This document shows positions 7,922 through 15,513 of a DNA stretch of 64,000 nt, one piece after another. The stretch comes from an uncultured Selenomonadales bacterium. Its GTDB lineage: Bacteria; Bacillota; Negativicutes; DSM-1736; Dendrosporobacteraceae. The notes under the pieces are model-generated. The model was not told the DNA's origin. It searched no databases and saw nothing but the letters and a program-made list of their open reading frames with translations. Each line of letters opens with the position of its first letter. Within the stretch, counting starts at the first letter, position 1. A program made the position numbers and the translations under genes. The stretch is taken from assembly GCA_946407015.1 (NCBI GenBank), contig CAMJML010000014.1, forward strand, positions 1-64,000, in the 5' to 3' direction.

Positions 7922-8719
7922 ATGCAGGAACTGGTTTTAATCAGAGGAGGTGGCGATATTGCATCAGGAATTGCCCACCGTTTACATCGCAGTGGGTTTA
8001 AAGTCGTCATGACTGAGTTGGCTCAGCCGACTGTTGTGCGGCGAAGTGTTGCCTTTGCTCAAGCTGTCTTTGAAGGACAAATGGCCGTAGAAGGGGTTAC
8101 CGCCAGAAAAGTGGATGTGGATCAGGTTGCCGAAACATTATCAGCAAATTGTATTCCCCTTATCGTGGATGACAAAGCGCGCTGCTGCAAGGAACTTAGA
8201 CCCGGAATCCTGGTGGATGCTATTTTAGCCAAACGGAATATGGGTACCGGGCTTCTGGATGCTCCTGTTGTGATTGGTATTGGTCCTGGGTTTACGGCAA
8301 AACATGATGTGCATGCTGTTGTGGAAACGATGCGCGGTCACGACCTGGGACGGGTTTATTATGAAGGAGCGGCACTTGAGGATACCGGAATACCGGGAGA
8401 AATTGGCGGTTACACCATCGAACGACTTATCAAATCTCCGGCATGTGGCGTTTTTAGCAGCTGTTCTGTTATCGGTGCTGCCGTAACAGCCGGTGACGTG
8501 ATCGGGTATGTAAATGGGAGTGAAGTCAAGGTAAGCATTTCAGGTGTTTTACGGGGCATTATTCAGGAAGGCACCTCCGTTCAGACCGGGATGAAGCTGG
8601 GCGATGTCGATCCTCGCTGCCGGAAAGAGCATTGCTTCACCATTTCAGATAAGGCGCGGGCAGTTGCCGGCGGAGTTTTGGAGGCTGTATTGCATTTTAA
8701 TAAAATGGGGTATTGCTAA
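7922..8719 (+). CDS. yqeB: Selenium-dependent molybdenum hydroxylase maturation protein YqeB
   Basis: A 265-residue member of the EF2563/YqeB family, genetically linked to selenium-dependent molybdenum hydroxylases. The N-terminus has a Rossmann-like turn (VLIRGGGDIASGIAHRLH, residues ~4-21). The middle has KARCCKEL and GIGPGFTAKHDVHAVVET, typical of the family, and the C-terminal third looks like a biotinyl-type hammerhead (SGVLRGIIQEGTSVQTGMKLGDVDPR). The start is ATG 7922 with GAGGTG 5 nt before; an earlier in-frame GTG at 7841 lies inside the structured RNA. It is the first gene of a tightly packed cluster ending with mocA. The exact biochemical role is not established. Confidence 0.85.
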   Translation: MQELVLIRGGGDIASGIAHRLHRSGFKVVMTELAQPTVVRRSVAFAQAVFEGQMAVEGVTARKVDVDQVAETLSANCIPLIVDDKARCCKELRPGILVDAILAKRNMGTGLLDAPVVIGIGPGFTAKHDVHAVVETMRGHDLGRVYYEGAALEDTGIPGEIGGYTIERLIKSPACGVFSSCSVIGAAVTAGDVIGYVNGSEVKVSISGVLRGIIQEGTSVQTGMKLGDVDPRCRKEHCFTISDKARAVAGGVLEAVLHFNKMGYC

Positions 8720-9495
8720 TGGATGCATTTGCAAAACTACAAAAGCTGGCTCAGCAGGCTAGCGCGGCCGATATTATGACCATTGTTTCAGGACCGGCTG
8801 AGCGTGAGAATGTGCTGGGGAAAATGCTGGTTATCCCGCACGGACAAGAACCGGACGGACAGCTGCTCGATCCTGTATTTACAGCAAAGCTGTTAGCGTT
8901 TAGGGATGCTCATGAATGGATTAAACCGCAGGTCTTTCAGGTGGAGTACCATGGAAATTATCAATGTTTTTGGGACCGGCTTGCCATGAAACCCCGTGCG
9001 TTAATTCTGGGAGCCGGACACATCAGCCAGCCGTTAGCTGAACTGCTGGCTGTGGTCGATTATGAGGTTGTTATAGCGGATGACCGGCCGGATTTTGCGA
9101 ATGCGCTGCGATTTCCCCAGGCTGCTCAGGTTATCTGTCAGAGCTTCGAGAAGCTGATGCTGCAGCTGCCATTGGCAGAATTTTCAGCCATTGTGATTGT
9201 CACCCGCGGTCACCGGTATGATTTGGATTGCTTGCGGGTTGCACTTTTGCAAGCTTCCGGTTATATCGGCATGATTGGAAGTAAACGGAGGGTGGCGTCA
9301 ATTTTGACTTTGCTGCAGGAAGAAGGCATATCGCGTGAAAGGCTCAGTAGGCTCCATGCCCCAATTGGCCTTGATATCGGGGCACAGAGTCCTGCCGAAA
9401 TTGCAGTCAGCATTGTTGCTGAATTGATCGCCTTTATGCGTGGGGGAAAGCATTTGCCGTTAAGCGAGCAATGGAGGTCATGCCATGGATCGTAA
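8719..9495 (+). CDS. XdhC/CoxI-family molybdenum hydroxylase maturation factor
   Basis: A 258-residue XdhC-family protein. XdhC proteins bind the molybdenum cofactor, assist its sulfuration and insert it into xanthine-dehydrogenase-type apoenzymes. The N-terminal ~85 residues are an XdhC/CoxI-like region. The C-terminal Rossmann domain starts with ALILGAGHISQPLAELL near residue 95 and continues through FSAIVIVTRGHRYD and YIGMIGSKRR to the terminal GLDIGAQSPAEIAVSI signature. ATG 8719 overlaps the yqeB stop (TAATG). An upstream in-frame TTG at 8713 is possible but less likely. Confidence 0.87.
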   Translation: MDAFAKLQKLAQQASAADIMTIVSGPAERENVLGKMLVIPHGQEPDGQLLDPVFTAKLLAFRDAHEWIKPQVFQVEYHGNYQCFWDRLAMKPRALILGAGHISQPLAELLAVVDYEVVIADDRPDFANALRFPQAAQVICQSFEKLMLQLPLAEFSAIVIVTRGHRYDLDCLRVALLQASGYIGMIGSKRRVASILTLLQEEGISRERLSRLHAPIGLDIGAQSPAEIAVSIVAELIAFMRGGKHLPLSEQWRSCHGS

Positions 9496-9796
9496 CTTAC
9501 TGGATCAAATTGCTCTTGCCCGTCAACAGGGCGTTTCTGCGGCGCTGATTACCATTATTGATACGAAAGGCTCTACGCCCCGGAAAGCAGGCAGTAAAAT
9601 GCTGGTTTATCCGGATGGACGAATTTACGGGACGATTGGCGGGGGCTGTGCGGAGGCTGATGTTAAGCTGAAGGCACTGCAGGCTATTCAAGACCGGCAT
9701 AGTTTTATTTATCAGATCAATATGGTGAATGATGTGGCTGCCGAAGAGGGAATGGTATGCGGTGGGATCATGCAGGTATTTATTCAGATGATTTAG
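9485..9796 (+). CDS. Short XdhC/CoxI-domain protein
   Basis: A 103-residue protein made only of the N-terminal XdhC_CoxI domain, with the family phrase STPRKAGSKMLVYPDG at about residues 30-45, followed by the glycine-rich IYGTIGGGCAEADV and a final EEGMVCGG. It overlaps the full-length XdhC homologue by 11 nt. The split pairs a domain-only protein with a longer paralogue and resembles CoxI/CoxF-like or two-part XdhC systems. It probably acts with the preceding protein on the same cofactor. It ends about 20 nt before yqeC. Confidence 0.82.
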   Translation: MDRNLLDQIALARQQGVSAALITIIDTKGSTPRKAGSKMLVYPDGRIYGTIGGGCAEADVKLKALQAIQDRHSFIYQINMVNDVAAEEGMVCGGIMQVFIQMI

Positions 9797-9816
9797 GGCG
9801 GGATGAAGGTTTGAGG

Positions 9817-10569
9817 ATGGATTTGTGGGACGGATTAGAATTGAGGCCCGTGGATATTGTTGCCTGTATGGGTGCGGGTGGGAAAACATCCATGATTATG
9901 ACTTTAGCCCGCTGTGCTCGGGAACGCCATATTCCGGTCGTGATTACAGCAACAACGAAAATGTTCCTCCAGCAAGTTACCCGGTACCATCCGGTTATTG
10001 CCGAGGAATATGAGGCTGGTCAAGTTGAGGTTGATGAGAAGTTAAAACGATCGGGGCAAGCAGCCTGGTTTCGTGAAGTTCAGTTTCCCAAGGTTATTGG
10101 GATTCATCCTGAGTGGGTGGATGAACTTGCCTTAAAGCAATCCTGCTGCATCTTAGTGGAAGCAGACGGTGCAGCCCAATGTTTGATTAAAGCACCGGCA
10201 AGCCATGAACCTGTCATTCCCCGAAGCACAACCATGACCATCGGAGTCTTGAGTTTACAGGCAATTGGCAAGCCGCTCAGCCCGGCAACCAGCCACCGAT
10301 TGCCGCTCGTCCTGGAATTATTGAATAAAAAAGCAGGCAGCCTGATTGAATGGCGTGATTTAGCTAAGCTGGCTTTGTACCGGCACGGTATTTTCCAATA
10401 CGCCCAGGGAAGAAAGGTATTATTGCTTACCGGGGCCGATGCCAATGGATTGAGTTACAGCCATAAGGTTGCCGAGTATCTTACCCAAGCGGGTACAGAC
10501 ATAAGCCTGTGTATCGCAACTGAAGGGGTTGGTGAGTTGATGCGCCCCAGCATGGTAAAAAGTTTATGA
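9817..10569 (+). CDS. yqeC: Selenium cofactor biosynthesis protein YqeC
   Basis: A 250-residue YqeC-family protein, a marker gene of selenium-dependent molybdenum hydroxylase systems. A nucleotide-binding loop GAGGKTS is at residues 19-25, followed by an ITATTKMFLQQ segment. A central ILVEADGAAQCLIKAP block and HEPVIP are characteristic of the family. I chose ATG 9817, 7 nt after GATGAAGG; the frame is open further upstream to 9757, within the previous gene. It overlaps mocA by 4 nt. The biochemical function is not firmly known; a role in making or loading the selenium-containing cofactor is inferred from gene linkage. Confidence 0.83.
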   Translation: MDLWDGLELRPVDIVACMGAGGKTSMIMTLARCARERHIPVVITATTKMFLQQVTRYHPVIAEEYEAGQVEVDEKLKRSGQAAWFREVQFPKVIGIHPEWVDELALKQSCCILVEADGAAQCLIKAPASHEPVIPRSTTMTIGVLSLQAIGKPLSPATSHRLPLVLELLNKKAGSLIEWRDLAKLALYRHGIFQYAQGRKVLLLTGADANGLSYSHKVAEYLTQAGTDISLCIATEGVGELMRPSMVKSL

Positions 10570-11168
10570 ACAAGCGCTTTGGAGTGGTCATTCTGGCCGC
10601 CGGTTTGTCACGGCGTATGGGAAGACAGAAACTTTTATTGCCCCTTAACGGCAATACCCTATTGGGACATGTACTGGCAACAGCGAGCCGGCTTGACTGG
10701 TCGGATTGGATTGTCGTTGTCGGGGACCCGCGTGAGCAGCTCACGGCAATTTGCGATCAGCATCAGATTCGTTCGGTATTTAATCCGAATTCCGGGGCAG
10801 GACAAGCTTCATCGATTGCTTTAGGACTTCAGCAGCTTGACTGTGATTTGGACGGGATTTTGTTTCTGCTGGGGGACCAGCCTTTTGTTTCGGTGCCGCT
10901 TATCCAGGCTTTGCGCAGGAAGTTTGTAGAAGCAGAAGGCTTAAGCAGTATTGTTGTACCGCAATATCAAGGACAGAATTTTAGTCCGGTCTTATTTGGA
11001 GCAGCCTGGCGCGACGCTTTAGCCGGCTTGCAAGGTGATGAAGGCGGGCGCAGCATCATTCGGACCAATCAAAATTGGGTGGTTCCCCTGGATTGGCCAA
11101 AGCCGCGTGATTTTTGTGATGCGGATACCTGGAACCAATATCAGGCCTTGCTGCATCAAGAAACGTAG
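10566..11168 (+). CDS. mocA: Molybdenum cofactor cytidylyltransferase-like MocA
   Basis: A 200-residue nucleotidyltransferase of the MobA/MocA group. The N-terminal signature LAAGLSRRMGRQK at residues 10-22 binds the nucleotide, and the metal-binding LLGDQPFVS is near residue 100. MocA joins CMP to molybdopterin to give the dinucleotide form used by xanthine-dehydrogenase-type enzymes, which fits the hydroxylase upstream. It is the last gene of the yqeB-xdhC-xdhC'-yqeC-mocA run, overlapping yqeC by 4 nt and ending 40 nt before the next ORF. Confidence 0.87.
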   Translation: MNKRFGVVILAAGLSRRMGRQKLLLPLNGNTLLGHVLATASRLDWSDWIVVVGDPREQLTAICDQHQIRSVFNPNSGAGQASSIALGLQQLDCDLDGILFLLGDQPFVSVPLIQALRRKFVEAEGLSSIVVPQYQGQNFSPVLFGAAWRDALAGLQGDEGGRSIIRTNQNWVVPLDWPKPRDFCDADTWNQYQALLHQET

Positions 11169-11207
11169 AGGATACACTTCATTCTGGAAGGGCTAGGAGG
11201 GACTTAA

Positions 11208-12011
11208 ATGATTGATTTAATTGCAACGATCGATAAAATAGCCAAGCTGGCGCTTGAAGTTGGCGCCATGCAAAAGGCTAACTTGGGACGGGTCGATTTG
11301 CTTGTGGACAAAAAATCAACGGCTATTGATCTGGTTACTGAAATCGATAAAAAATCAGAAAAGATGATTCTTGCTTTTATTCAGCAGCAATTTCCGGATC
11401 ATGCCATTCTGGCGGAGGAATCAGGCCGTCTGGATAAAGAATCTAAATATCTTTGGGTCATCGATCCGTTAGATGGAACAACCAACTATTCGCAGGGATT
11501 GCCGATTTTCGCGGTATCGATTGCCTTGCAATATCAGCAAGAAACGGTGCTGGGAGTGATCTATGCGCCGGCAACCGATCAACTATTTACAGCCATCAAG
11601 GGAAAAGGGGCCTTTTTAAATGGTGAATCCCTGCAGGTAGCGGCCAAAACCGACCTTGGTGATTGTGTGCTTTCAACCGGTTTTCCTTACGATGTTGCCT
11701 TACATCCCGATAATAATGTGAGCTACTTTGACCGAATTCTTTTAAAAACCCGGGCTGTGAGACGCTTCGGTGCGGCAGCTTATGATTTGGCGTGCGTGGC
11801 AGCCGGGAAGTTTGATGGATACTGGGAACTGCAACTATCGCTTTGGGATGTTGCTGCTGCTATTTTATTGATTGAAGAAGCTGGCGGCAAAGTGATTTAC
11901 TTTAGAGATGACCGTGGAATCTCGATAATTGCCGGCAATCCTACTATTGCTGAAAAAATTCACGCCGAGATCAAAGCTGTCGATCAAGAGAAAACAGCGG
12001 CTGATTGCTAA
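11208..12011 (+). CDS. Inositol monophosphatase family protein
   Basis: A 267-residue Mg-dependent sugar-phosphate phosphatase of the SuhB/IMPase family. Metal-binding motifs are complete: AEES near residue 69, DPLDGTTNY near residue 84 (Asp-Pro-Leu-Asp-Gly-Thr-Thr), and WDVAAAILLIEEAGG near residue 209. A clear AGGAGGG site precedes ATG 11208. It may hydrolyse inositol-1-phosphate, a nucleotide such as pAp, or fructose-1,6-bisphosphate. Its place between the molybdenum genes does not explain its role. It is likely co-transcribed with mocA (40-nt gap). Confidence 0.88.
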   Translation: MIDLIATIDKIAKLALEVGAMQKANLGRVDLLVDKKSTAIDLVTEIDKKSEKMILAFIQQQFPDHAILAEESGRLDKESKYLWVIDPLDGTTNYSQGLPIFAVSIALQYQQETVLGVIYAPATDQLFTAIKGKGAFLNGESLQVAAKTDLGDCVLSTGFPYDVALHPDNNVSYFDRILLKTRAVRRFGAAAYDLACVAAGKFDGYWELQLSLWDVAAAILLIEEAGGKVIYFRDDRGISIIAGNPTIAEKIHAEIKAVDQEKTAADC

Positions 12012-12148
12012 AGATCAGGAGGATTTTCCCCATCCATGTGGAAAGAATAAAGCTGATAGAGTCGGTATTCTGAAAAGAAACCGAACTAAATAAGGGCATG
12101 GTCAAATTTCGACTTATATCCTTATGGAATAAGAGCGGAGGCGAATAA

Positions 12149-12727
12149 ATGGAACAATATGGACAGCAACGATCTAAAGTTAGAAAAATGGCAATTGTCG
12201 GGATGTTGTCAGCAATTTGTGTGGTGCTAGGGCTGACAGGGTATGGGTTTATTCCTTTGCCCATGGCCAAAGCAACAATTATGCATATTCCGGTGATTAT
12301 TGGTGCCTTGCTGGAAGGGCCTTTGGTAGGGCTGCTGATCGGGCTTATCTTCGGGTTATTCAGTATTTTTCAAAATATGGCAGCCCCCAATATTTTATCC
12401 TTTGCTTTTATCAATCCGCTGGTTTCAGTCTTGCCGCGGATGCTGATTGCACTAACAGCTTATTATTCTTATAAGCTGTTTGCAGCCAGACACGAACCTC
12501 TGGCGATTGGAATTGGGGCGGCATTGGGGTCACTGACCAATACCATTGGTGTTCTTGGGATGATTTATTTGTTATATGCCGCTGATTTTGCTGTTGCCAG
12601 AGGCATTAACCCGGATACCGTGTTTCAGGTGATTTCCGGCATTGCCATGATGAATGGCATTCCAGAAGCGGCGATCTCAGTTGCCATTACTGTCCCGGTT
12701 GTATTAGCCATCAGAAAAATTCAGTAA
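12149..12727 (+). CDS. ECF transporter S component (PanT-like)
   Basis: A 192-residue substrate-binding membrane subunit of an energy-coupling factor vitamin transporter. It has about five or six hydrophobic segments and the N-terminal basic segment RSKVRKMAIVGMLSA that contacts the T component. The phrases KATIMHIPVIIGALLEGP and GLIFGLFSIFQN are typical of the pantothenate-type S family. No A or T genes are nearby, so it would use a shared ECF module encoded elsewhere (group II). The substrate cannot be fixed from sequence. The start is ATG 12149 behind GCGGAGGCG. A 137-nt leader with two hairpins precedes it. Confidence 0.8.
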   Translation: MEQYGQQRSKVRKMAIVGMLSAICVVLGLTGYGFIPLPMAKATIMHIPVIIGALLEGPLVGLLIGLIFGLFSIFQNMAAPNILSFAFINPLVSVLPRMLIALTAYYSYKLFAARHEPLAIGIGAALGSLTNTIGVLGMIYLLYAADFAVARGINPDTVFQVISGIAMMNGIPEAAISVAITVPVVLAIRKIQ

Positions 12728-12739
12728 CCATAAAGTAAG

Positions 12740-12768
12740 CGCAGAGTCAGAGGGCTCTGCGTTTTGTT
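12740..12768 (+). terminator. Intrinsic terminator after ECF S gene
   Basis: CGCAGAG at 12740-12746 pairs with CTCTGCG at 12755-12761, followed by TTTTGTTT. Confidence 0.8.
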
Positions 12769-12934
12769 TATAAAAAATGAGAAAAAGCGATCCAGATGCA
12801 TAGCGGCAGGCAATTTTCGCAATCTTAAAATATATCATGTTTTGGCAGCAGGCTTATACACGTAGCCTGTTGAATATTATTGCTATAGAAAAGATACTTT
12901 CTTTAGACTTTTGAATATTGCGGAGGTTGACAGC

Positions 12935-14965
12935 ATGTTATTGAATCGTTCGGTTTGTCCTTATGATTGTCCGGATGCATGCGGCCTGCTGGTACAAGTC
13001 GAGGACGGAAAGGCTGTCCGAGTAAAAGGCGATCCGGAGCATCCCTTTACCCGCGGCACACTATGTCCTAAAATGGCGCATTATGAGAAAACGGTGCATT
13101 CCTCGCAACGTATTTTAACACCGCTCAGACGGTCAGGTCCCAAAGGCAGCGGTGAGTTTCACCCGATCTCCTGGGACGAGGCCATTGAGGATATTAAAGC
13201 TAAATGGACCGATATTATCGCCCGTTATGGAGCTGAAGCCATATTGCCATATTCGTATGCCGGAACAATGGGATTAGTGCAGCGTAATGCGGGACATCCT
13301 TTTTTTTATTCTCTTGGCGCTTCCCGCCTGGAAAGGACCCTTTGCGCTCCGGCGAAAGGATATGGCTGGGAGGCGGTCATGGGTCATACGCTGGCTCCTC
13401 ACCCAAAAGAAATTGCACAGAGTGATTTGGTTATTTTATGGGGCTTGCATGCGTTGGCAACCAATATTCATGCGATGCATGATGTGGATGCGGCTAAGAA
13501 ACGGGGAGCTAAGGTTTGGCTGATTGATACCTACGAAACCCCTACCGCCAAAGTGGCGGACCAGACTTTTATTGTGCGGCCTGGTAGCGATGGTGCGCTG
13601 GCCTTGGGCATGATGCATGTCATTGTTCGGGACAACTTGATCGATCAAGCCTTTATCGACCGGTATGTGCAAGGATATCCGGAGTTGAAGGAACATGTCC
13701 TGCCGGAATATACACCGGAGGCGGTAAGCTCAATTACCGGCATAAAGCCTCTTATTATTGAGGAAATGGCCCGGCTATATGCAGCGGCCAAGGCACCCTT
13801 TATTCGCTTGGGAAGTGGTTTGTCCCGGTATGGCAATGGTGCAATGACGGTCCGGACGATTACCTGTCTGCCGGCCTTAGTGGGAGCCTGGAATAAACCG
13901 GGCGGCGGTTTATTGGCATCTATTTCAACCGGTAGTGCCATTGACGCTGGGTTCGTAACCAGAGAAGATTTTCAGCAGAAAGTCACTCGCAGCATCAATA
14001 TCAATCAGTTGGGCCATGCTTTAAATGGTGTCAATGATCCACCGGTCATGAGTTTGTATGTGTATGCTTCCAATCCGGCCTCGGTTGCGCCGGACCAGAA
14101 TATGGTCATAAAAGGACTGGAACGGGAAGATTTATTCACTGTTGTGCATGAACGCTTTATGACGGACAGTGCGCGCTATGCCGATATTATTTTGCCGGCA
14201 ACGACTTCACTGGAGCATAGTGATATTTACCGGTCATATGGCCATTATGCTGTACAGCGGGCTTATCCCGTTATTTCACCAGTCGGTGAGTCAAAACCCA
14301 ATTGGGAGGTTTTTTGCCTTTTGGCTAAGGCTATGGGGATTGATCATACATTCTTTGATCAGTCGGCTGATGCATTAATCGATCAGGCGTTGGCCCATCC
14401 TTCCGACTGGCTGGCTCAGACCGATGTGGCTGCCTTGCAGCAAGGCAAGCCTGTCGAACTGCCATTAGCAAAGGATTATAAAACCCTTTACCGGACCCCT
14501 TCCGGGAAAATTGAAATTTTAAATCCGCGGGAAGAAGAATGCCTGCCTAAATTTTCAAAGCCTTATGGGGATGATGCCGCTTATTGGCTGATTAATGCAC
14601 CCGATGTTCGCTTGCTCAATTCGTCGTTCAATGAACGGGATGATCTTTTTAAAACCGATAAAATGCTGCTCATGATGAATCCGGGCGATGCGGTTCAAGA
14701 GGGAATTGAAACCGGCGAAATGGTTATCGCGCACAATGAGCGTGGCAGCGTGGAGTTTAAGCTGAAGTGTTCGGAAAAGGTTCCGCCGGGAATTGTGGTC
14801 ACTGAAGGGGTTTGGTGGATTAAACATGCTCCGGGAGCAAGATCGATCAATGCGTTAACGGCTCAGCGCCTGACCGATAAAGCGAAGGGCAGTACTTTCT
14901 ATGACGCTAAGGTCAATATTAAAAAAGCAGCTCACTCCCGGGAAGCAGAAGAAAGGCAGGCATAG
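12935..14965 (+). CDS. Molybdopterin/tungstopterin oxidoreductase, cytoplasmic, substrate unknown
   Basis: A 676-residue member of the DMSO-reductase/formate-dehydrogenase superfamily with a bis-MGD cofactor. The 4Fe-4S motif is C8, C12, C16, C44. Cys137 in the TLCAPAK segment lies where formate dehydrogenase, periplasmic nitrate reductase and acetylene hydratase place the metal ligand, so it is the likely Mo or W ligand. The C-terminal dinucleotide-binding domain (about 560-665) includes LLNSSFNERDD and MNPGDAVQEGIETGE. There is no Tat or Sec signal and no membrane or Fe-S partner next to it. ATG 12935 has GGAGG 8 nt upstream. It heads a run of Mo-cofactor genes, an unusual placement that suggests the cofactor genes serve it. 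Confidence 0.85.
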   Translation: MLLNRSVCPYDCPDACGLLVQVEDGKAVRVKGDPEHPFTRGTLCPKMAHYEKTVHSSQRILTPLRRSGPKGSGEFHPISWDEAIEDIKAKWTDIIARYGAEAILPYSYAGTMGLVQRNAGHPFFYSLGASRLERTLCAPAKGYGWEAVMGHTLAPHPKEIAQSDLVILWGLHALATNIHAMHDVDAAKKRGAKVWLIDTYETPTAKVADQTFIVRPGSDGALALGMMHVIVRDNLIDQAFIDRYVQGYPELKEHVLPEYTPEAVSSITGIKPLIIEEMARLYAAAKAPFIRLGSGLSRYGNGAMTVRTITCLPALVGAWNKPGGGLLASISTGSAIDAGFVTREDFQQKVTRSININQLGHALNGVNDPPVMSLYVYASNPASVAPDQNMVIKGLEREDLFTVVHERFMTDSARYADIILPATTSLEHSDIYRSYGHYAVQRAYPVISPVGESKPNWEVFCLLAKAMGIDHTFFDQSADALIDQALAHPSDWLAQTDVAALQQGKPVELPLAKDYKTLYRTPSGKIEILNPREEECLPKFSKPYGDDAAYWLINAPDVRLLNSSFNERDDLFKTDKMLLMMNPGDAVQEGIETGEMVIAHNERGSVEFKLKCSEKVPPGIVVTEGVWWIKHAPGARSINALTAQRLTDKAKGSTFYDAKVNIKKAAHSREAEERQA

Positions 14966-15017
14966 GCGGCTGGAATTCGGCAAAGGCGTAAGCGGATGGA
15001 GCAAAGGAGGAACCAAG

Positions 15018-15500
15018 ATGCCGCCGATTGTTTCATTTGTTGGTTATTCCAACAGTGGCAAAACGACATTTTTAGTCAAACTCATTAAGGTATTGAAACA
15101 GCGCGGTTATAAAGTGGGTGTCATCAAGCATGACGGCCACGACTTTACGATCGATTACCCTGGAACCGATACCTGGCAGCACCGGGAGGCCGGAGCCGAT
15201 ACCGTTTGCATTGCTTCGGCCGGAAAAATGGCTGTTGTCAAGCAAACGGCCCAAGCCGCCCGCCTGGATGATTTAGTTCAATATTTTACCGATGTGGATA
15301 TGATTTTTACCGAGGGGTTTAAGCAAGAACTCAAGCCGCAGATAGAAGTTCATCGTTTTGGCATTGAGCCGTTAGGTCGCAAAGCCAATACTTTGGCGGT
15401 CATTTCAGAGGATTGCCTTTATGAAGGAGTCCCGCATTTCAAACCCGATGATGTTGACGGAATTGCCGATTTCGTGGTAACAACAATGGATGTATCGTAA
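15018..15500 (+). CDS. mobB: Molybdopterin-guanine dinucleotide biosynthesis protein MobB
   Basis: A 160-residue P-loop GTPase-like MobB. The Walker A is GYSNSGKT at residues 9-16; then VGVIKHDGHDF, a GTDTWQHREAGAD block and a FTEGFKQE segment follow, all typical. MobB helps attach GMP to molybdopterin and deliver bis-MGD to enzymes such as the oxidoreductase immediately upstream. I placed the start at ATG 15018 because AAAGGAGG (15003-15010) is 7 nt before it; the open frame extends back into the previous gene. It ends 13 nt before moeA. Confidence 0.9.
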   Translation: MPPIVSFVGYSNSGKTTFLVKLIKVLKQRGYKVGVIKHDGHDFTIDYPGTDTWQHREAGADTVCIASAGKMAVVKQTAQAARLDDLVQYFTDVDMIFTEGFKQELKPQIEVHRFGIEPLGRKANTLAVISEDCLYEGVPHFKPDDVDGIADFVVTTMDVS

Positions 15501-15513
15501 AGGAGGCTGTTTG

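Noticed and set aside
12849-12869. CAGGCT...AGCCTG inverted repeat before the Mo oxidoreductase
   Set aside because: A 6-bp hairpin without T-run or conserved context; too weak to call a regulatory site.
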